This document shows, piece by piece, positions 50,976 to 59,828 of a stretch of 64,000 nucleotides of DNA. The notes under the pieces were generated by a model. The model worked only from the letters and a program-made list of their open reading frames with translations. It ran no database searches and was not told the origin of the DNA. Position numbers and translations under genes: made by a program. Source of the stretch: JBBIQS01 sp037442205 (GTDB lineage: Bacteria > Myxococcota > Myxococcia > Myxococcales > UBA5297); contig JBBIQS010000015.1 in NCBI GenBank assembly GCA_037442205.1, positions 1 through 64,000 on the forward strand, in the 5' to 3' direction. The first letter of the stretch is position 1. Each line of letters starts with the position of its first letter.

Positions 50976-51818
50976 TCAGGACTGCAGGCAGAATCCGTCG
51001 ATGTGGACGAGGCAGCGCTCGCCCGGCTCGTGCCGCTCGGTCGAGACGGCGCGGACGTTCGGCTTCATCTGCGGGCTGAGCAGCTTGCGTAGCTGGGCCT
51101 CGGCTGCCGCGTCGCGCGCGCCGGCGCAGTCGAAGATTCCGATCGGCGAGACCAGCCGCGCCGGCCAGAGCCCCTCGGCCCTGTCCACGCGAACCGCAAA
51201 ACCGATCCCGTGCGGGAACATCGGGATGTGCGCAGTCAGCGGCAGGAAGAGCCTCCCGCCGGGCTTGAGCGCCGCCAGCCACTCGGGCCGCGCGTGCGTC
51301 GCACCCGCGTTCAAGTAGATGACGTCGTACTTGCCCTTTGGCCTGCCAGCGTCGGAGGCCTGAACTCGGACCTGGGACCACTCGGCGAGACAGGTGCGAG
51401 CGCGCGAGGCGAGCTCGGGATCGACCTCGTGCGCCTCGATGCTTCCGGAGCGTCCCACCAACTCGGCGAGAATCGCGGTGAAGTAGCCGGTGCCGCAACC
51501 GATGTGCAGGACCGACTCGCCGGCCTTCGGGGAAACCGAGTCGATCCATCGCGCGTGACCCGAGGGCTGGCCGTTGTTCAGCTGCCGAGCGGCATCGATG
51601 GAGATCGCCGCATCCTGGTAGACGCGCTCCGGGGAGGCGTCGGGAGTCTGCTGGTAGGGAGCGGCAGGATTGAGGGGCTGAGCGATCAGCCAAGGCCCGG
51701 GCCCGAGAAACCGCTCCCGGGGCACTCGGGCGAAGGCATCGAGGAGCACCTCGTTCTGTGTTTCGGCAACCCTGCAGACCTCCTCGGCATACCGTCGGCG
51801 GATCTCGTCCAGGCTCAT
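50976..51818 (-). CDS. Protein-L-isoaspartate methyltransferase-like protein
   Basis: 280 residues. The N-terminal region (ALDAFARVPRERFLGPGPWL-like, actual LLDAFARVPRERFLG) and AISIDAARQLNNGQPS match the PCMT family, where the second segment forms part of the substrate pocket. The SAM motif is VLHIGCGTGYFTAILAELVG, with an acidic residue in IEAHEVDPELA. A C-terminal extension (about 195-280) differs from canonical PCMT, which is usually near 210 residues, so the substrate may not be isoaspartate. Cytoplasmic; divergent from the endonuclease gene. Confidence 0.82.
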   Translation of the reverse strand: MSLDEIRRRYAEEVCRVAETQNEVLLDAFARVPRERFLGPGPWLIAQPLNPAAPYQQTPDASPERVYQDAAISIDAARQLNNGQPSGHARWIDSVSPKAGESVLHIGCGTGYFTAILAELVGRSGSIEAHEVDPELASRARTCLAEWSQVRVQASDAGRPKGKYDVIYLNAGATHARPEWLAALKPGGRLFLPLTAHIPMFPHGIGFAVRVDRAEGLWPARLVSPIGIFDCAGARDAAAEAQLRKLLSPQMKPNVRAVSTERHEPGERCLVHIDGFCLQS

Positions 51819-51893
51819 TCGGTCCTCCCCGTTACCTCACACGTTCACGGTCTTTGTACCGCATCCGGAGGGACCGCCGAAGCGGCGCCCGGT

Positions 51894-51921
51894 TTGAAAA
51901 CCGGCTCGAGCCGGGTAGCTT
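51894..51921 (+). promoter_or_regulatory. Candidate promoter for the endonuclease, leaderless
   Basis: TTGAAA (51894-51899), a 16-base spacer containing the perfect palindrome CCGGCTCGAGCCGG, and TAGCTT (51916-51921). The expected transcript start coincides with the ATG at 51928, and no Shine-Dalgarno is visible. Confidence 0.4.
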
Positions 51922-51927
51922 TTCTCC

Positions 51928-52782
51928 ATGAACAAGAACAGCTCGGCGCTGCTGACGGCGTTGCTCTCCCTGGCGATGGTGGGCTGCGAGCGCCCGACGG
52001 CCAGCGGAGGAGATCCCGACGCTGGGGCAATTGAGGACGCCGCAGTCGCGGGCGCCGACTCGGGCATGCTCCCGGCTGCTCCCGAGGGCTGCGCGCTGGC
52101 GGGCGGCTTTCCGGTCCCCGCCGGCGCCGATCCCTGGTCCGGCTTGAATGGCCTCAAGGATCAGGCGCTGCGCGACGCGCTCTACCAGCGGATCAAGGAC
52201 CACACTGCGCTGACCTACAACGACGCCCGCCGGGCGATGCTCTCTCCGGACGGAGGCATCGACGTCCACGGTGGGAAGATCGAGTGCGTCTACACCGGCC
52301 GCCTGGTGGACGCGGTGGGCGCGACCTCCAACGGCATCAACGTCGAGCACAGCTGGCCGCAGAACGAGGGTGCCCAGACTCTGCCCGCCGAAAGCGACCT
52401 ACACCACCTCTTCCCCGCCGACAGCGAGGCCAACCTGCGCCGCGGCAGCCTGCCCTTCACCTTCACCGATTGCGACCAGACGGCGAGCTGCCTGTGGAGT
52501 CTGGCCGGCTCGAAGATCGGACCGATCACCGGCGGCAGCCTGCGCGTCTTCGAGGACCGCCCCGAGACCCGCGGCGACCTGGCGCGGGCGCACTTCTACT
52601 TCGCGGTCCGCTATCAGATGAGCATTGACGCCTACGAGGAGCAGGCGCTGCGCTGCTGGAACTGGGCCGACCCGCCCGACGCCCTCGAGCGCGCCCGCAA
52701 CGACGCCATCGAGGCCATCCAGCACAACCGCAATCCGTTCGTCGACCGGCCGGATCTGGTCCAGGCCATCGCCGACTTCTGA
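51928..52782 (+). CDS. Endonuclease I-family nuclease lipoprotein
   Basis: 284 residues. The lipoprotein signal MNKNSSALLTALLSLAMVGC (Cys 20) is followed by a DAG-rich tether (DPDAGAIEDAAVAGADSG). The nuclease domain has the beta-beta-alpha-metal signature NVEHSWPQ (catalytic His 141), SDLHHLFPADSEANLRRGSL, FEDRPETRGDLARAHFYF and a C-terminal WADPPDALERARND then NRNPFVDRPDLV. These match Vibrio/E. coli endonuclease I, a non-specific DNase of the periplasm or medium. Here it is predicted to be anchored to the outer membrane, which could help digest prey or environmental DNA. Convergent with the Kelch gene, stops four bases apart. Confidence 0.92.
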   Translation: MNKNSSALLTALLSLAMVGCERPTASGGDPDAGAIEDAAVAGADSGMLPAAPEGCALAGGFPVPAGADPWSGLNGLKDQALRDALYQRIKDHTALTYNDARRAMLSPDGGIDVHGGKIECVYTGRLVDAVGATSNGINVEHSWPQNEGAQTLPAESDLHHLFPADSEANLRRGSLPFTFTDCDQTASCLWSLAGSKIGPITGGSLRVFEDRPETRGDLARAHFYFAVRYQMSIDAYEEQALRCWNWADPPDALERARNDAIEAIQHNRNPFVDRPDLVQAIADF

Positions 52783-52793
52783 TGGCTCAGAAG
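52776..52793. terminator. Palindrome spanning two convergent stop codons
   Basis: CTTCTGA (52776-52782) and TCAGAAG (52787-52793) form a perfect seven-base stem with loop TGGC. The two arms contain the stop codons of the endonuclease and Kelch genes. Confidence 0.35.
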
Positions 52794-54103
52794 CCGAGCA
52801 CCTCGTTGGCGTCCGAGGGGCTCTCCATCAGGTTCTGGACCTCGGAGCCGCCGACGAGCCAGATGCGGCCATCGGAGGTGCGGGCGGCGGCGGCTCCGCG
52901 CCGCCCCCTGAGCAGGCTTGGCCCGATGCCCCAGGCGCGCTTGGCGGTGTCGTAGCTGAGCACCTCAGTCAGGTTGCCGTTGCCGGCGTTTCCGCCGAAC
53001 AGCAGGATCTGATTTCCCGGCCCCTGTGCCGCGGATTGATCGGCGTTGGCCAACGGCATCTTCGGCAACGTGGACCAGCCGCCGACGCCGGGGTTGTACA
53101 TCTCGGCCGAGTCGGTCCTGCCTGAGGCGCCGAAGCCGCCGGCCACGAAGATCCGCCCGTCGGGCAGCGCCAGCGAGGCGTGGGCGTTGCGCCCGGTGAC
53201 CAGCGGGCTCGGCGCCGAGCTCCAGGTCGAGGTGGACGGGGTAAAGATGGCCGTGTTCGCCAGCGAGGCAGCCCGGGTCACGTTCATCCCGCCGATCAGG
53301 ATGAAGGTGGAATCGGGGAGCAAAGCGGCCGAGCAGTTGTAGCGGCCCTCGGGGAGATTGGGCAGGGCGCTCCAGGTGTGGCTGGCGAAGTCGTAGACCT
53401 CGGCGGTCGCCGAGGTGCCTTCGTGCATCGTCTGCGAGTCGTACTGACCGCCGAAGACGTAGAGCCGCCCGTCCAGCCCGAGCGCCGCGGCGTGGCCGTA
53501 GCGCGGCTGGCGCATCGGCGGGGCGCTGGTCCAGCTGTCCGTCGCCGGGTCATAGACCTCGACCACGTCGGTGGCGCCTTGGGAGGTGAAGCCGCCCAGG
53601 ACCCAGATCTGGTCGCTGCTGGTGACCACCGCCGCCGGCGACAGGCGCGCGGTCGGCAGCGGAGCGGCCTGAGTCCAGCGGCCGGCCAGGCAGACGTGCT
53701 GCTCGCAGGTGGCGTTGGCCGGGCAGTCCGACGGCGCGTTGCACCTCTGGCCGATGGCGCACGGCCCGCAGCTGCCGCCGCAGTCGACGTCGCTCTCGCC
53801 CGGATCCTTGATCTTGTTCTGGCAGAGCGGCACCACGCAGGTGAAGGCCGAGCTCCCGGTGCCGCAGGTCAGCGCGCCGCTGCAGCCGCCGCAGTGCAGG
53901 GTGGCGCCGCAGAGGTCGGCGGGATCGCCGCACTGGGCACCGGGGTCGCCGCACTTTCGCGGCTGGCAGACTCCGCTGTCGGCCACTTCTCCAGCGTCGG
54001 CAGCGCCGCCGTCGGGCTCGCCGGCCTGCACGCTCAGGTCGCAGGCCGACAGCGTCGTCAGGGCAAGCAGCACAGCTCCAAGGACCCTCAGGCTGGAATC
54101 CAT
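52787..54103 (-). CDS. Kelch-repeat lipoprotein with Cys-rich linker
   Basis: 438 residues from ATG 54103. The signal MDSSLRVLGAVLLALTTLSAC (Cys 21) is followed by DLSVQAGEPDGGAADAGEVA, a DAG-type tether. A region of about 100 residues has paired cysteines (CGDPGAQCGDPADLCG, CGGSCGPC, CNAPSDCPANATCEQHVC). The rest is a Kelch beta-propeller with blades such as AAPLPTARLSPAAVV, QIWVLGGFTSQGATDVVEVY and RLYVFGGQYDSQTMHE, ending EVQNLMESPSDANEVLGF. Predicted surface protein. The N-terminus closely resembles the small lipoprotein at 54896-55249, and the two were probably derived from one another. Confidence 0.9.
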   Translation of the reverse strand: MDSSLRVLGAVLLALTTLSACDLSVQAGEPDGGAADAGEVADSGVCQPRKCGDPGAQCGDPADLCGATLHCGGCSGALTCGTGSSAFTCVVPLCQNKIKDPGESDVDCGGSCGPCAIGQRCNAPSDCPANATCEQHVCLAGRWTQAAPLPTARLSPAAVVTSSDQIWVLGGFTSQGATDVVEVYDPATDSWTSAPPMRQPRYGHAAALGLDGRLYVFGGQYDSQTMHEGTSATAEVYDFASHTWSALPNLPEGRYNCSAALLPDSTFILIGGMNVTRAASLANTAIFTPSTSTWSSAPSPLVTGRNAHASLALPDGRIFVAGGFGASGRTDSAEMYNPGVGGWSTLPKMPLANADQSAAQGPGNQILLFGGNAGNGNLTEVLSYDTAKRAWGIGPSLLRGRRGAAAARTSDGRIWLVGGSEVQNLMESPSDANEVLGF

Positions 54104-54315
54104 CGTCTTCTCCGGGGCGCCGCGACGAGCGCCGGTCGAGTTCGCCGTGTATTGGATCTGCCGCCGGCGACCTATCACGAAATCGAGCATGCGCCGCCAA
54201 GTGCTCGTCTCGCCTGGCGAAATCGGAGCTGCTGACTCTTCGCGTCAAAGTCGTGCGCGCCGGGGAGACCGCCCGTTACCCTGTGTCCTGGATTGGGCTG
54301 AATCGACAAGGAAAC

Positions 54316-54531
54316 ATGAGAAGACACCTGCATTTGGCTTCCCTTGACCGCACCCTGCGCTCGGCGAGGGCCGCGCTTCAGCGCGCGCTCGACTCGCTGG
54401 TGCCCGCGCGCCCTGCCGCCGGGGGCCGCGACCCGCTGATCCTTCCGCACCTGATGCTCACCCACGACGCCTCGCTGGGCCTGGCTTCCATCGGCCGGAA
54501 CCTCTCGGCCGACTCTCTCGCGCGCAACTGA
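54316..54531 (+). CDS. Small hypothetical protein
   Basis: 71 residues from ATG 54316, with AAGGAAAC just upstream; a start at 54253 would add 21 residues. The sequence begins MRRHLHLASLDRTLRSARAA and has LQRALDSLVPARPAAGG followed by LPHLMLTHDASLGL. No domain, signal or membrane helix is recognised. Its codon use is G/C-ending like real genes here. Located 21 bases before the next ORF and probably in an operon with it. Confidence 0.5.
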   Translation: MRRHLHLASLDRTLRSARAALQRALDSLVPARPAAGGRDPLILPHLMLTHDASLGLASIGRNLSADSLARN

Positions 54532-54552
54532 GCGCGGCGCTGCCCTGCCATT

Positions 54553-54888
54553 ATGCGAATCCTCCTCCTCCAGAGCGGACTGAGTGGCGAGGAGGTGGCC
54601 GAGGTGCGGCGCTCGGCGGAGCAGTCGGCCCATTTGATCGAGGTCGGCTCGCTGGCCGCGCCGGCTCAATGGGAGCCGCTGCTGGCGAAGACCGACTGGA
54701 TTCTGATGGTGGCCCCGGCCCAGGCCAACGGGGCGGCGCAAGAGGCGTTCCGCCTGGCCACCGGCCAAGGAATCCCGGTGGAAGTGCTGCGCTCCTACGA
54801 CCTGGCGCGGCTGCGGGCGCTGCTCGCCACCCTCCACGACCGGGAGGAGCTCAAGCGCCGTTCCGCCCGCGTTAGGCGCAGCGGCTGA
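54553..54888 (+). CDS. Small hypothetical protein, possible Rossmann-like fold
   Basis: 111 residues. An alternating pattern of beta strands and helices (MRILLLQSGLSGEEVAEVRR, HLIEVGSLAAPAQ, TDWILMVAPAQAN, GIPVEVLRSYDLARLRALLA) suggests a small alpha/beta fold. No conserved catalytic motif was recognised. A basic C-terminus (KRRSARVRRSG). Codon use is strongly G/C-ending. Convergent with the Cys-rich lipoprotein seven bases downstream. Confidence 0.65.
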   Translation: MRILLLQSGLSGEEVAEVRRSAEQSAHLIEVGSLAAPAQWEPLLAKTDWILMVAPAQANGAAQEAFRLATGQGIPVEVLRSYDLARLRALLATLHDREELKRRSARVRRSG

Positions 54889-54895
54889 GCGAGGG

Positions 54896-55249
54896 CTACT
54901 GGCAGCGGCTCGAAACGCAGTGCCCGGAGCAGCAGGCGGGATCGCTGGCGCACGAGTAGCCGGCGGCGATGCAGGCGCACGAGCCGGGCGTGAATCCGGA
55001 GAAGCCATCGCAGCGGCCGGAGCAGCAGTAGCTGTTGCCGGCACAGGTCGCCGCGTAGCCCTTGCAGCTCGGGCCGCCGGCATCGGACGTGGCTCCAGCC
55101 TCGGGGCCGCCATCCGACTGCTGCACCTGCGCATCGGGAATCGACGCGTCCTCCGCCTCGCCGGCCTGCACCGTCAGATCGCAGGCGGCCAGTGCCGGCC
55201 CGGCCAGCAGCAGCATCGCCGCGAACAGGTTCCTCGAGCAGTGCTTCAT
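54896..55249 (-). CDS. Small Cys-rich lipoprotein with DAG-type tether
   Basis: 117 residues. The signal ends AGPALAAC (Cys 23), followed by DLTVQAGEAEDASIPDAQ and a DGGPEAGATSDAGG tether. The C-terminal 50 residues hold about ten cysteines in two related blocks: CAGNSYCCSGRCDG and CASDPACCSGHCVSSRC, a pattern of small disulfide-rich domains. The ACDL(S/T)VQAGE segment is shared with the Kelch protein at 52787-54103. Predicted to be anchored at the outer membrane; function unknown. Confidence 0.82.
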   Translation of the reverse strand: MKHCSRNLFAAMLLLAGPALAACDLTVQAGEAEDASIPDAQVQQSDGGPEAGATSDAGGPSCKGYAATCAGNSYCCSGRCDGFSGFTPGSCACIAAGYSCASDPACCSGHCVSSRCQ

Positions 55250-55328
55250 GGCAGTCTCCCGAGCCGTCTTCGGCTCATCGGTATTCGAGGAGGTATTGGA
55301 GAGAGCCAGTCCTGGTTATCACGAAACT

Positions 55329-56519
55329 TCACTTGCGCTCCGCCACCCGGACGCCATCCTTGACCTGGTCGCCGGGGTGGACGATGAGCCGCGCCCCGGG
55401 CTCCACCGCGTCCTTGATCGCCGCCAGCCCCGCGGAGCGGCCGAGCACCTCGACCATCACCAGCCGCGCCCGGCCCTTCTCCTCGAGATAGAGGGCGTCC
55501 TTCCCATCGGAGGTGCGGAAGAGCGCGCTGCCGGGGACCCGCACCACGTCCTGCAGTTGCCGGACGATGATCCCCACCTCCGCCGCGTAGCCGTCGCCGA
55601 GCCGCTCCCAGCCCTCGCCTGACGGGTCGAGGAGCACGTTCACCCGCTGCTCCTCCACCCCCAGCGGCGAGACCTTGGTGTACGCCGCCGGCTCGACCTC
55701 CCTCACCACCGCCTCCAGCGATTTCCCGCCGCCCCAGTCGGTGACCTTCGCCTTCTGTCCGCGCCGCACCTTCACCGCGTCGGACGAGGGCAGGTCGACA
55801 TACACCTCGAGCTTCTTCAGATCTCCCACTTCGACGATCGGCGCTCCCGCGGCCACCGGGCCGCCGCTCTCGCGCATCACCCGCAGCACCGTCCCGTCCA
55901 CCGGCGCCGTCACCTCCACTGGACCGCTGCCTCGATCGCCCTCTCCCAGCGCCGCCCGCGCCGCCTCCACCTGCGAGGTCGCCTGCCCTAGGGCTGCCTC
56001 GGCCATCCGCTGGCCTTCGCGCAGCGCCCGGGCGTTGGCCTCGGCCTTCTCCAGCTCCGCCGGCGCCAGCGAGCCGCCCTCGGCCACCTTCCGCGCCCGC
56101 TGCAGGTCTCGGTCGGCCTGCCTGGCCGCCACCCGGGCCCGGTCGAGCGCCGCCCGCGCTTCGCTCTCGGCGGCCAGCGCCGCGTTCAGCTTGCCGGTCA
56201 GGTCGGCCCGGGTGCGCGGGTCCAGCGGCGCCGACACCGGCGCCTCGACGCTGGCCAGCGCCTGGCCGGACTGCACCCTGTCGCCGACGTGCACCTCGAC
56301 CCGCGTCAGCTGGCCGCTGACCGGCGCAGACACCTGAAATCGCTCCCGCACCCGAACCTTGCCGGTCCCCTCGACGACCTCGGTCAGCCCTCCGCGATCC
56401 GCCTGCGCCACCTCCACCGGAACCGGCGCCGGGCGCAGGGCCAGCACCACCAGCCCCACCGCGAGCAGACCGGCGACGACGGCGAGGATGCGGCGAGTCC
56501 TGGATCTCCGGCGGGCCAT
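55329..56519 (-). CDS. HlyD/RND-type membrane fusion protein
   Basis: 396 residues from ATG 56519, two bases after the permease stop. An N-terminal membrane anchor (RILAVVAGLLAVGLVVLAL) precedes a lipoyl/barrel-sandwich region (KVRVRERFQVSAPVSGQL, VHVGDRVQSGQALASVEAP), a long helical hairpin (ALAAESEARAALDRARVAAR) and the second half of the sandwich (VEVTAPVDGTVLRVMRESGG), ending in beta-barrel and MP domains (VRVPGSALFRTSDGKDALYL). This is the periplasmic adaptor of a MacA/DevB-like exporter. Last gene of the operon 59568-55329. Confidence 0.93.
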   Translation of the reverse strand: MARRRSRTRRILAVVAGLLAVGLVVLALRPAPVPVEVAQADRGGLTEVVEGTGKVRVRERFQVSAPVSGQLTRVEVHVGDRVQSGQALASVEAPVSAPLDPRTRADLTGKLNAALAAESEARAALDRARVAARQADRDLQRARKVAEGGSLAPAELEKAEANARALREGQRMAEAALGQATSQVEAARAALGEGDRGSGPVEVTAPVDGTVLRVMRESGGPVAAGAPIVEVGDLKKLEVYVDLPSSDAVKVRRGQKAKVTDWGGGKSLEAVVREVEPAAYTKVSPLGVEEQRVNVLLDPSGEGWERLGDGYAAEVGIIVRQLQDVVRVPGSALFRTSDGKDALYLEEKGRARLVMVEVLGRSAGLAAIKDAVEPGARLIVHPGDQVKDGVRVAERK

Positions 56520-56521
56520 CC

Positions 56522-58867
56522 CTATTCCCCCGGGGCCAGAGCGCGCGTCACGTCCAGCCGCGCCAGCCAGCGCCGCGCCAGCAGCGAGGTGACCAGCGCG
56601 GCGGCGAGGGTGGTCCCGCAGGCGAAGAACCAGGTGAAGCGCTCCACCACCACCGGCATCCGAAAGAGGTCCGACGAGAAATAGACCGACGACAGGACGG
56701 CCAGCCCGTAGCCGGCCAGGGCCCCCAGCGGCAGCGCGGCGAGGAGCTGGGCGGCGACCTCGCCCAACAGCACTCGCCACGTCTCGCCGCGGGTGAAGCC
56801 GATGACCCGCAGCGTGGCCAGCTCCCGCTCGCGCTCGGCGTAGGAGGTCCGCACCGTGCTGTAGACCACCCCGGCGGCGATGGCGCTGGCGAAGGCCACC
56901 AGCACCGCGGCATACCCGAGGACCGTGCTGCCGATCGTCTTCCGGAAGGCCGCCAGCGCATCGGCTCTCCAACTGACGCCCGCGACCCGCGGACGCAGCT
57001 CGAGGGCCCCGGCGACCGCCGGCCGCGCATCGGTTTCGATCGCCAGCTGGGCGCCGGTGACCAGGCCGGGATCTCCCGCCAGCCGGCCGAGCGTCGCCAG
57101 AGAGCAGGTGGCGGTCAGGCCGAGCAGATCGTCGACGGTGCCGGCGACCCGCAGCGGCCCGCGGCGCCGCCGCCCGTCGAGGATCTCCACCTGCACCTCG
57201 TCGCCGACCTCGAGCTCGAGCATCTCCGCCAGGCGCTTGGAGAGGATCACCCCTTGCTCGGGCACAGGAACCACCCGGCCGTCGCCCCCGACCAGCCGGG
57301 AGAGCTGGCCGCCGGGCGGCATCGCCGCCAGTCCCAGCCGCCGCCAGCGCGCGCCGTGGCGCATCATCACCGGCGCCGAGCGCATCGGCTCGGCCGCGGT
57401 GACCCCCGGCAGCCTGGCCAGCTCCTGCACCGCGTCCGAAACCACCGCCTGGGAGAAGGTGACCGTCGCGTCGGCCAGCAGCGCCCGGTCGAAGGCCAGC
57501 GAGATCATCCAGTTGACGATGTCGTAGAAGCAGGAGCCGGAGACCAGGATGGCGGTGGCCGACGCCAACCCCAGGGTGCCGAACAGGGCGCGCACCGGGC
57601 GGCGCTCCAGGTTGCGCAGCGCCATCCGCGCCTGCGGCGGCAGCGCCGGGGCCAGCCCCGCCCTCTCCAGCAGCGTGCGGTGAAAGCGCCCGGGCGAGGG
57701 CGGGCGCATCGCCTCGGCCGGCGGCAGCCGCACCGCCTGACGCACGGCGCCGGCGGCTCCGATCAGCGCCGCCGCCAGAGCCAGCCCGGCGCCGCGCAGC
57801 CCCGAGGCGAGATCGGTGGAATAGGTCAGCGTGGGGAAGCGGTAGAAATCGGCATAGGTCCGCGCCATGAACTGGCCGAAGAGGTGGCCCAGCACCAGGC
57901 CCCCGACCACTCCGAAGCCGGTGACGATCAACGCGAAACCGGCGTAGTGAAAGGCCAGCTCGCGGCTGCGATACCCCAATGCCTTGAGCGTCCCGATCTG
58001 AGGCCGCTGCGCCGAAACCAGCCGCGACAGGGTCACCGACACCAGGAACGCCGCCACCCCCAGGAAGATGGCCGGCAGCACCTTGGCCATGGCGTTGAGC
58101 TGGCGGATCTCGTCGGTGACGAAGCGGTGGGATTCCAGATCGGCCCGCGCCCGGGCCCCCAGCCCTCCATAGCGCCCCAGCACCCGGTCGAACTCGTCGA
58201 CCACGTCCTGGGGCGAGGCCCCGGGAGACAGCCGCGCCGAGACGGCGTTGAAGCCTCCCTGCAGGTCGACGGCGGCGGCCAGCTGCGGGCGCGGCAGCCA
58301 GAGGATGCCGTAGCCGCGATCGTCGGGGAACAGGTTCCCCGGCGCCAGGGCGTAGACGTATTCCGGCGACAGCGCCACCCCCGAGATCACCACCTTGTCG
58401 CGCCGGCCGTTGACGGTGAGCACCACCACGTCGCCGGGGACGATGCGCGCCGCCTGGGCGAAGCCCTCGGAGATGGCCGCCTCGCCCGGGCCCGGCAGCC
58501 GCCCCTGGCGCAGGTGGAGCCGGTTGAGCTTGCCGCCGCCGGGGCCGAGCGAAACCAACCGCGCGCGCGCCAGGCCGCCGGCGTGCTCGACGCGGGCGTC
58601 GGCCACCACCCGGGTCTCCAACTCGGCCACGCCCGGCAGCGCCGCCAGCCGCCCGGCCACCGGCTCGGGGACCCGCACCGCCTCGGCGAAGACGTCGGCC
58701 AGCGCCCCCTCGACGTAGAACTTGTCCCGGCTGGCGAGCAGGGCCTTGCCGGTGGCGGTGGAGCCCACCGAGACCCCCACCGCGCAGGCCACCACCACTG
58801 CCACCGCCAGGCCCTGGCCGCGCGAGTGCCACAGGTCGCGGCGCAGCTTTCGATTCAGGGCGCTCAC
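56522..58867 (-). CDS. FtsX-family ABC exporter permease
   Basis: 781 residues from GTG 58867, which overlaps the ATPase stop (GTGA), so translation is coupled. The protein has one N-terminal helix (QGLAVAVVVACAVGVSVGS), a large extracytoplasmic domain, a cluster of three helices at about 260-430 (VLPAIFLGVAAFLVSVTLSR, FHYAGFALIVTGFGVVGGLV), a second helix near VRALFGTLGLASATAILVSG and a C-terminal helix cluster (LGYAAVLVAFASAIAAGVVY, VAAQLLAALPLGALAGYGLA). This is the duplicated FtsX layout of DevC/LolE-like exporters. Start extended to 59083 in the ORF was rejected because it reads Arg/His-rich noise overlapping the ATPase. Confidence 0.9.
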   Translation of the reverse strand: MSALNRKLRRDLWHSRGQGLAVAVVVACAVGVSVGSTATGKALLASRDKFYVEGALADVFAEAVRVPEPVAGRLAALPGVAELETRVVADARVEHAGGLARARLVSLGPGGGKLNRLHLRQGRLPGPGEAAISEGFAQAARIVPGDVVVLTVNGRRDKVVISGVALSPEYVYALAPGNLFPDDRGYGILWLPRPQLAAAVDLQGGFNAVSARLSPGASPQDVVDEFDRVLGRYGGLGARARADLESHRFVTDEIRQLNAMAKVLPAIFLGVAAFLVSVTLSRLVSAQRPQIGTLKALGYRSRELAFHYAGFALIVTGFGVVGGLVLGHLFGQFMARTYADFYRFPTLTYSTDLASGLRGAGLALAAALIGAAGAVRQAVRLPPAEAMRPPSPGRFHRTLLERAGLAPALPPQARMALRNLERRPVRALFGTLGLASATAILVSGSCFYDIVNWMISLAFDRALLADATVTFSQAVVSDAVQELARLPGVTAAEPMRSAPVMMRHGARWRRLGLAAMPPGGQLSRLVGGDGRVVPVPEQGVILSKRLAEMLELEVGDEVQVEILDGRRRRGPLRVAGTVDDLLGLTATCSLATLGRLAGDPGLVTGAQLAIETDARPAVAGALELRPRVAGVSWRADALAAFRKTIGSTVLGYAAVLVAFASAIAAGVVYSTVRTSYAERERELATLRVIGFTRGETWRVLLGEVAAQLLAALPLGALAGYGLAVLSSVYFSSDLFRMPVVVERFTWFFACGTTLAAALVTSLLARRWLARLDVTRALAPGE

Positions 58868-59568
58868 CAGGCGATCTCCCCGGGCGAGGCCCGGCGGGCG
58901 TTGCGCTCCAGGCTGGCGATGCGCCCGTCGCGCACGTGCACCACCCGGTCGGCCAGCGCGGCGATGGCGGCGTTGTGGGTGATGAGCACGGTGGTGGTAC
59001 CCAGGTCGCGGTTGACGCTGATCAGCGCCTCGAGCACCCGCTTGCCGGTGCTGACGTCGAGAGCCCCGGTGGGCTCGTCGCACAACAGCACGTCGGGCCG
59101 CTTGACCACCGCCCGGGCGATGGAAACCCGCTGCTGCTCGCCTCCCGAGAGCTGGGCGGGGAAGTGGTCGAGCCGCTCGGAGAGGTCGACCATCGCCAGG
59201 GCCTCCTCCGGGGCCATCGGGTGCTCGGCGATCTCGGCGGCCAGCGCCACGTTCTCGCGGGCGGTCAGCGAGGGGACCAGGTTGTACATCTGGAAGACGA
59301 AGCCCACGTGGTCGCGGCGGTACTCGGTGAGCAGGGCGTCGTCGGCCACCGCCAGGTCGTGGTCGCGCCAGCGGACCTGGCCCGCGGTGGGGGCGTCCAG
59401 CCCGCCCAGCACGTTGAGCAGGGTCGACTTCCCCGAGCCGGAGGGCCCCAGCACCACCACCAGCTCGCCCTGATAGAGGTCGAGGTCGACGCCGCGCAGC
59501 GCCTGCACGTCCACCTCGCCCATCCGATAGATCTTGGTGACGCCGCGCGCCTCGAAGACCGGTGCCAT
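58864..59568 (-). CDS. ABC transporter ATPase (LolD/MacB-type)
   Basis: 234 residues from ATG 59568; a longer start at 59637 adds 23 Arg-rich residues and was rejected. Motifs: Walker A GPSGSGKST (41-49), Q-loop FVFQMYNLVPSLTA, signature LSGGEQQRVSIARAV, Walker B VLLCDEPTGALD and the switch His in TVLITHNAAIAALADRVVHV. First gene of the exporter operon; with the FtsX permease and HlyD adaptor it forms a MacAB/DevBCA-type tripartite exporter. Substrate unknown; an outer-membrane TolC-like partner is not in this window. Confidence 0.95.
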   Translation of the reverse strand: MAPVFEARGVTKIYRMGEVDVQALRGVDLDLYQGELVVVLGPSGSGKSTLLNVLGGLDAPTAGQVRWRDHDLAVADDALLTEYRRDHVGFVFQMYNLVPSLTARENVALAAEIAEHPMAPEEALAMVDLSERLDHFPAQLSGGEQQRVSIARAVVKRPDVLLCDEPTGALDVSTGKRVLEALISVNRDLGTTTVLITHNAAIAALADRVVHVRDGRIASLERNARRASPGEIAW

Positions 59569-59828
59569 GGGCTCGGCCACGGCTCGCCTCCCGCAGCGGC
59601 GCTCTCGCCGCTCGCTCGGTCGCCTGCGCGAACGCACACGCGCCCTAGCTCCTCAACGATGCGAATCGGGCCGTGGTGCGGGGAGCCTGCTGCTCGCCCA
59701 ACGGGAGAGCGAGCGCATGGCCGGCTGGCATGCCCATGCGAGCAATGGCCGGTCAGCGGCGCCGGGCGGCATTCCACAATCAGCGCGGGCGCAAGGGAGC
59801 GCTGGCCGCCCGTGGTATGAGAGCCGCG

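Noticed and set aside
55329..59568. Naming the exporter macAB
   Set aside because: The permease has the duplicated FtsX layout and is encoded separately from the ATPase, whereas MacB fuses the two.
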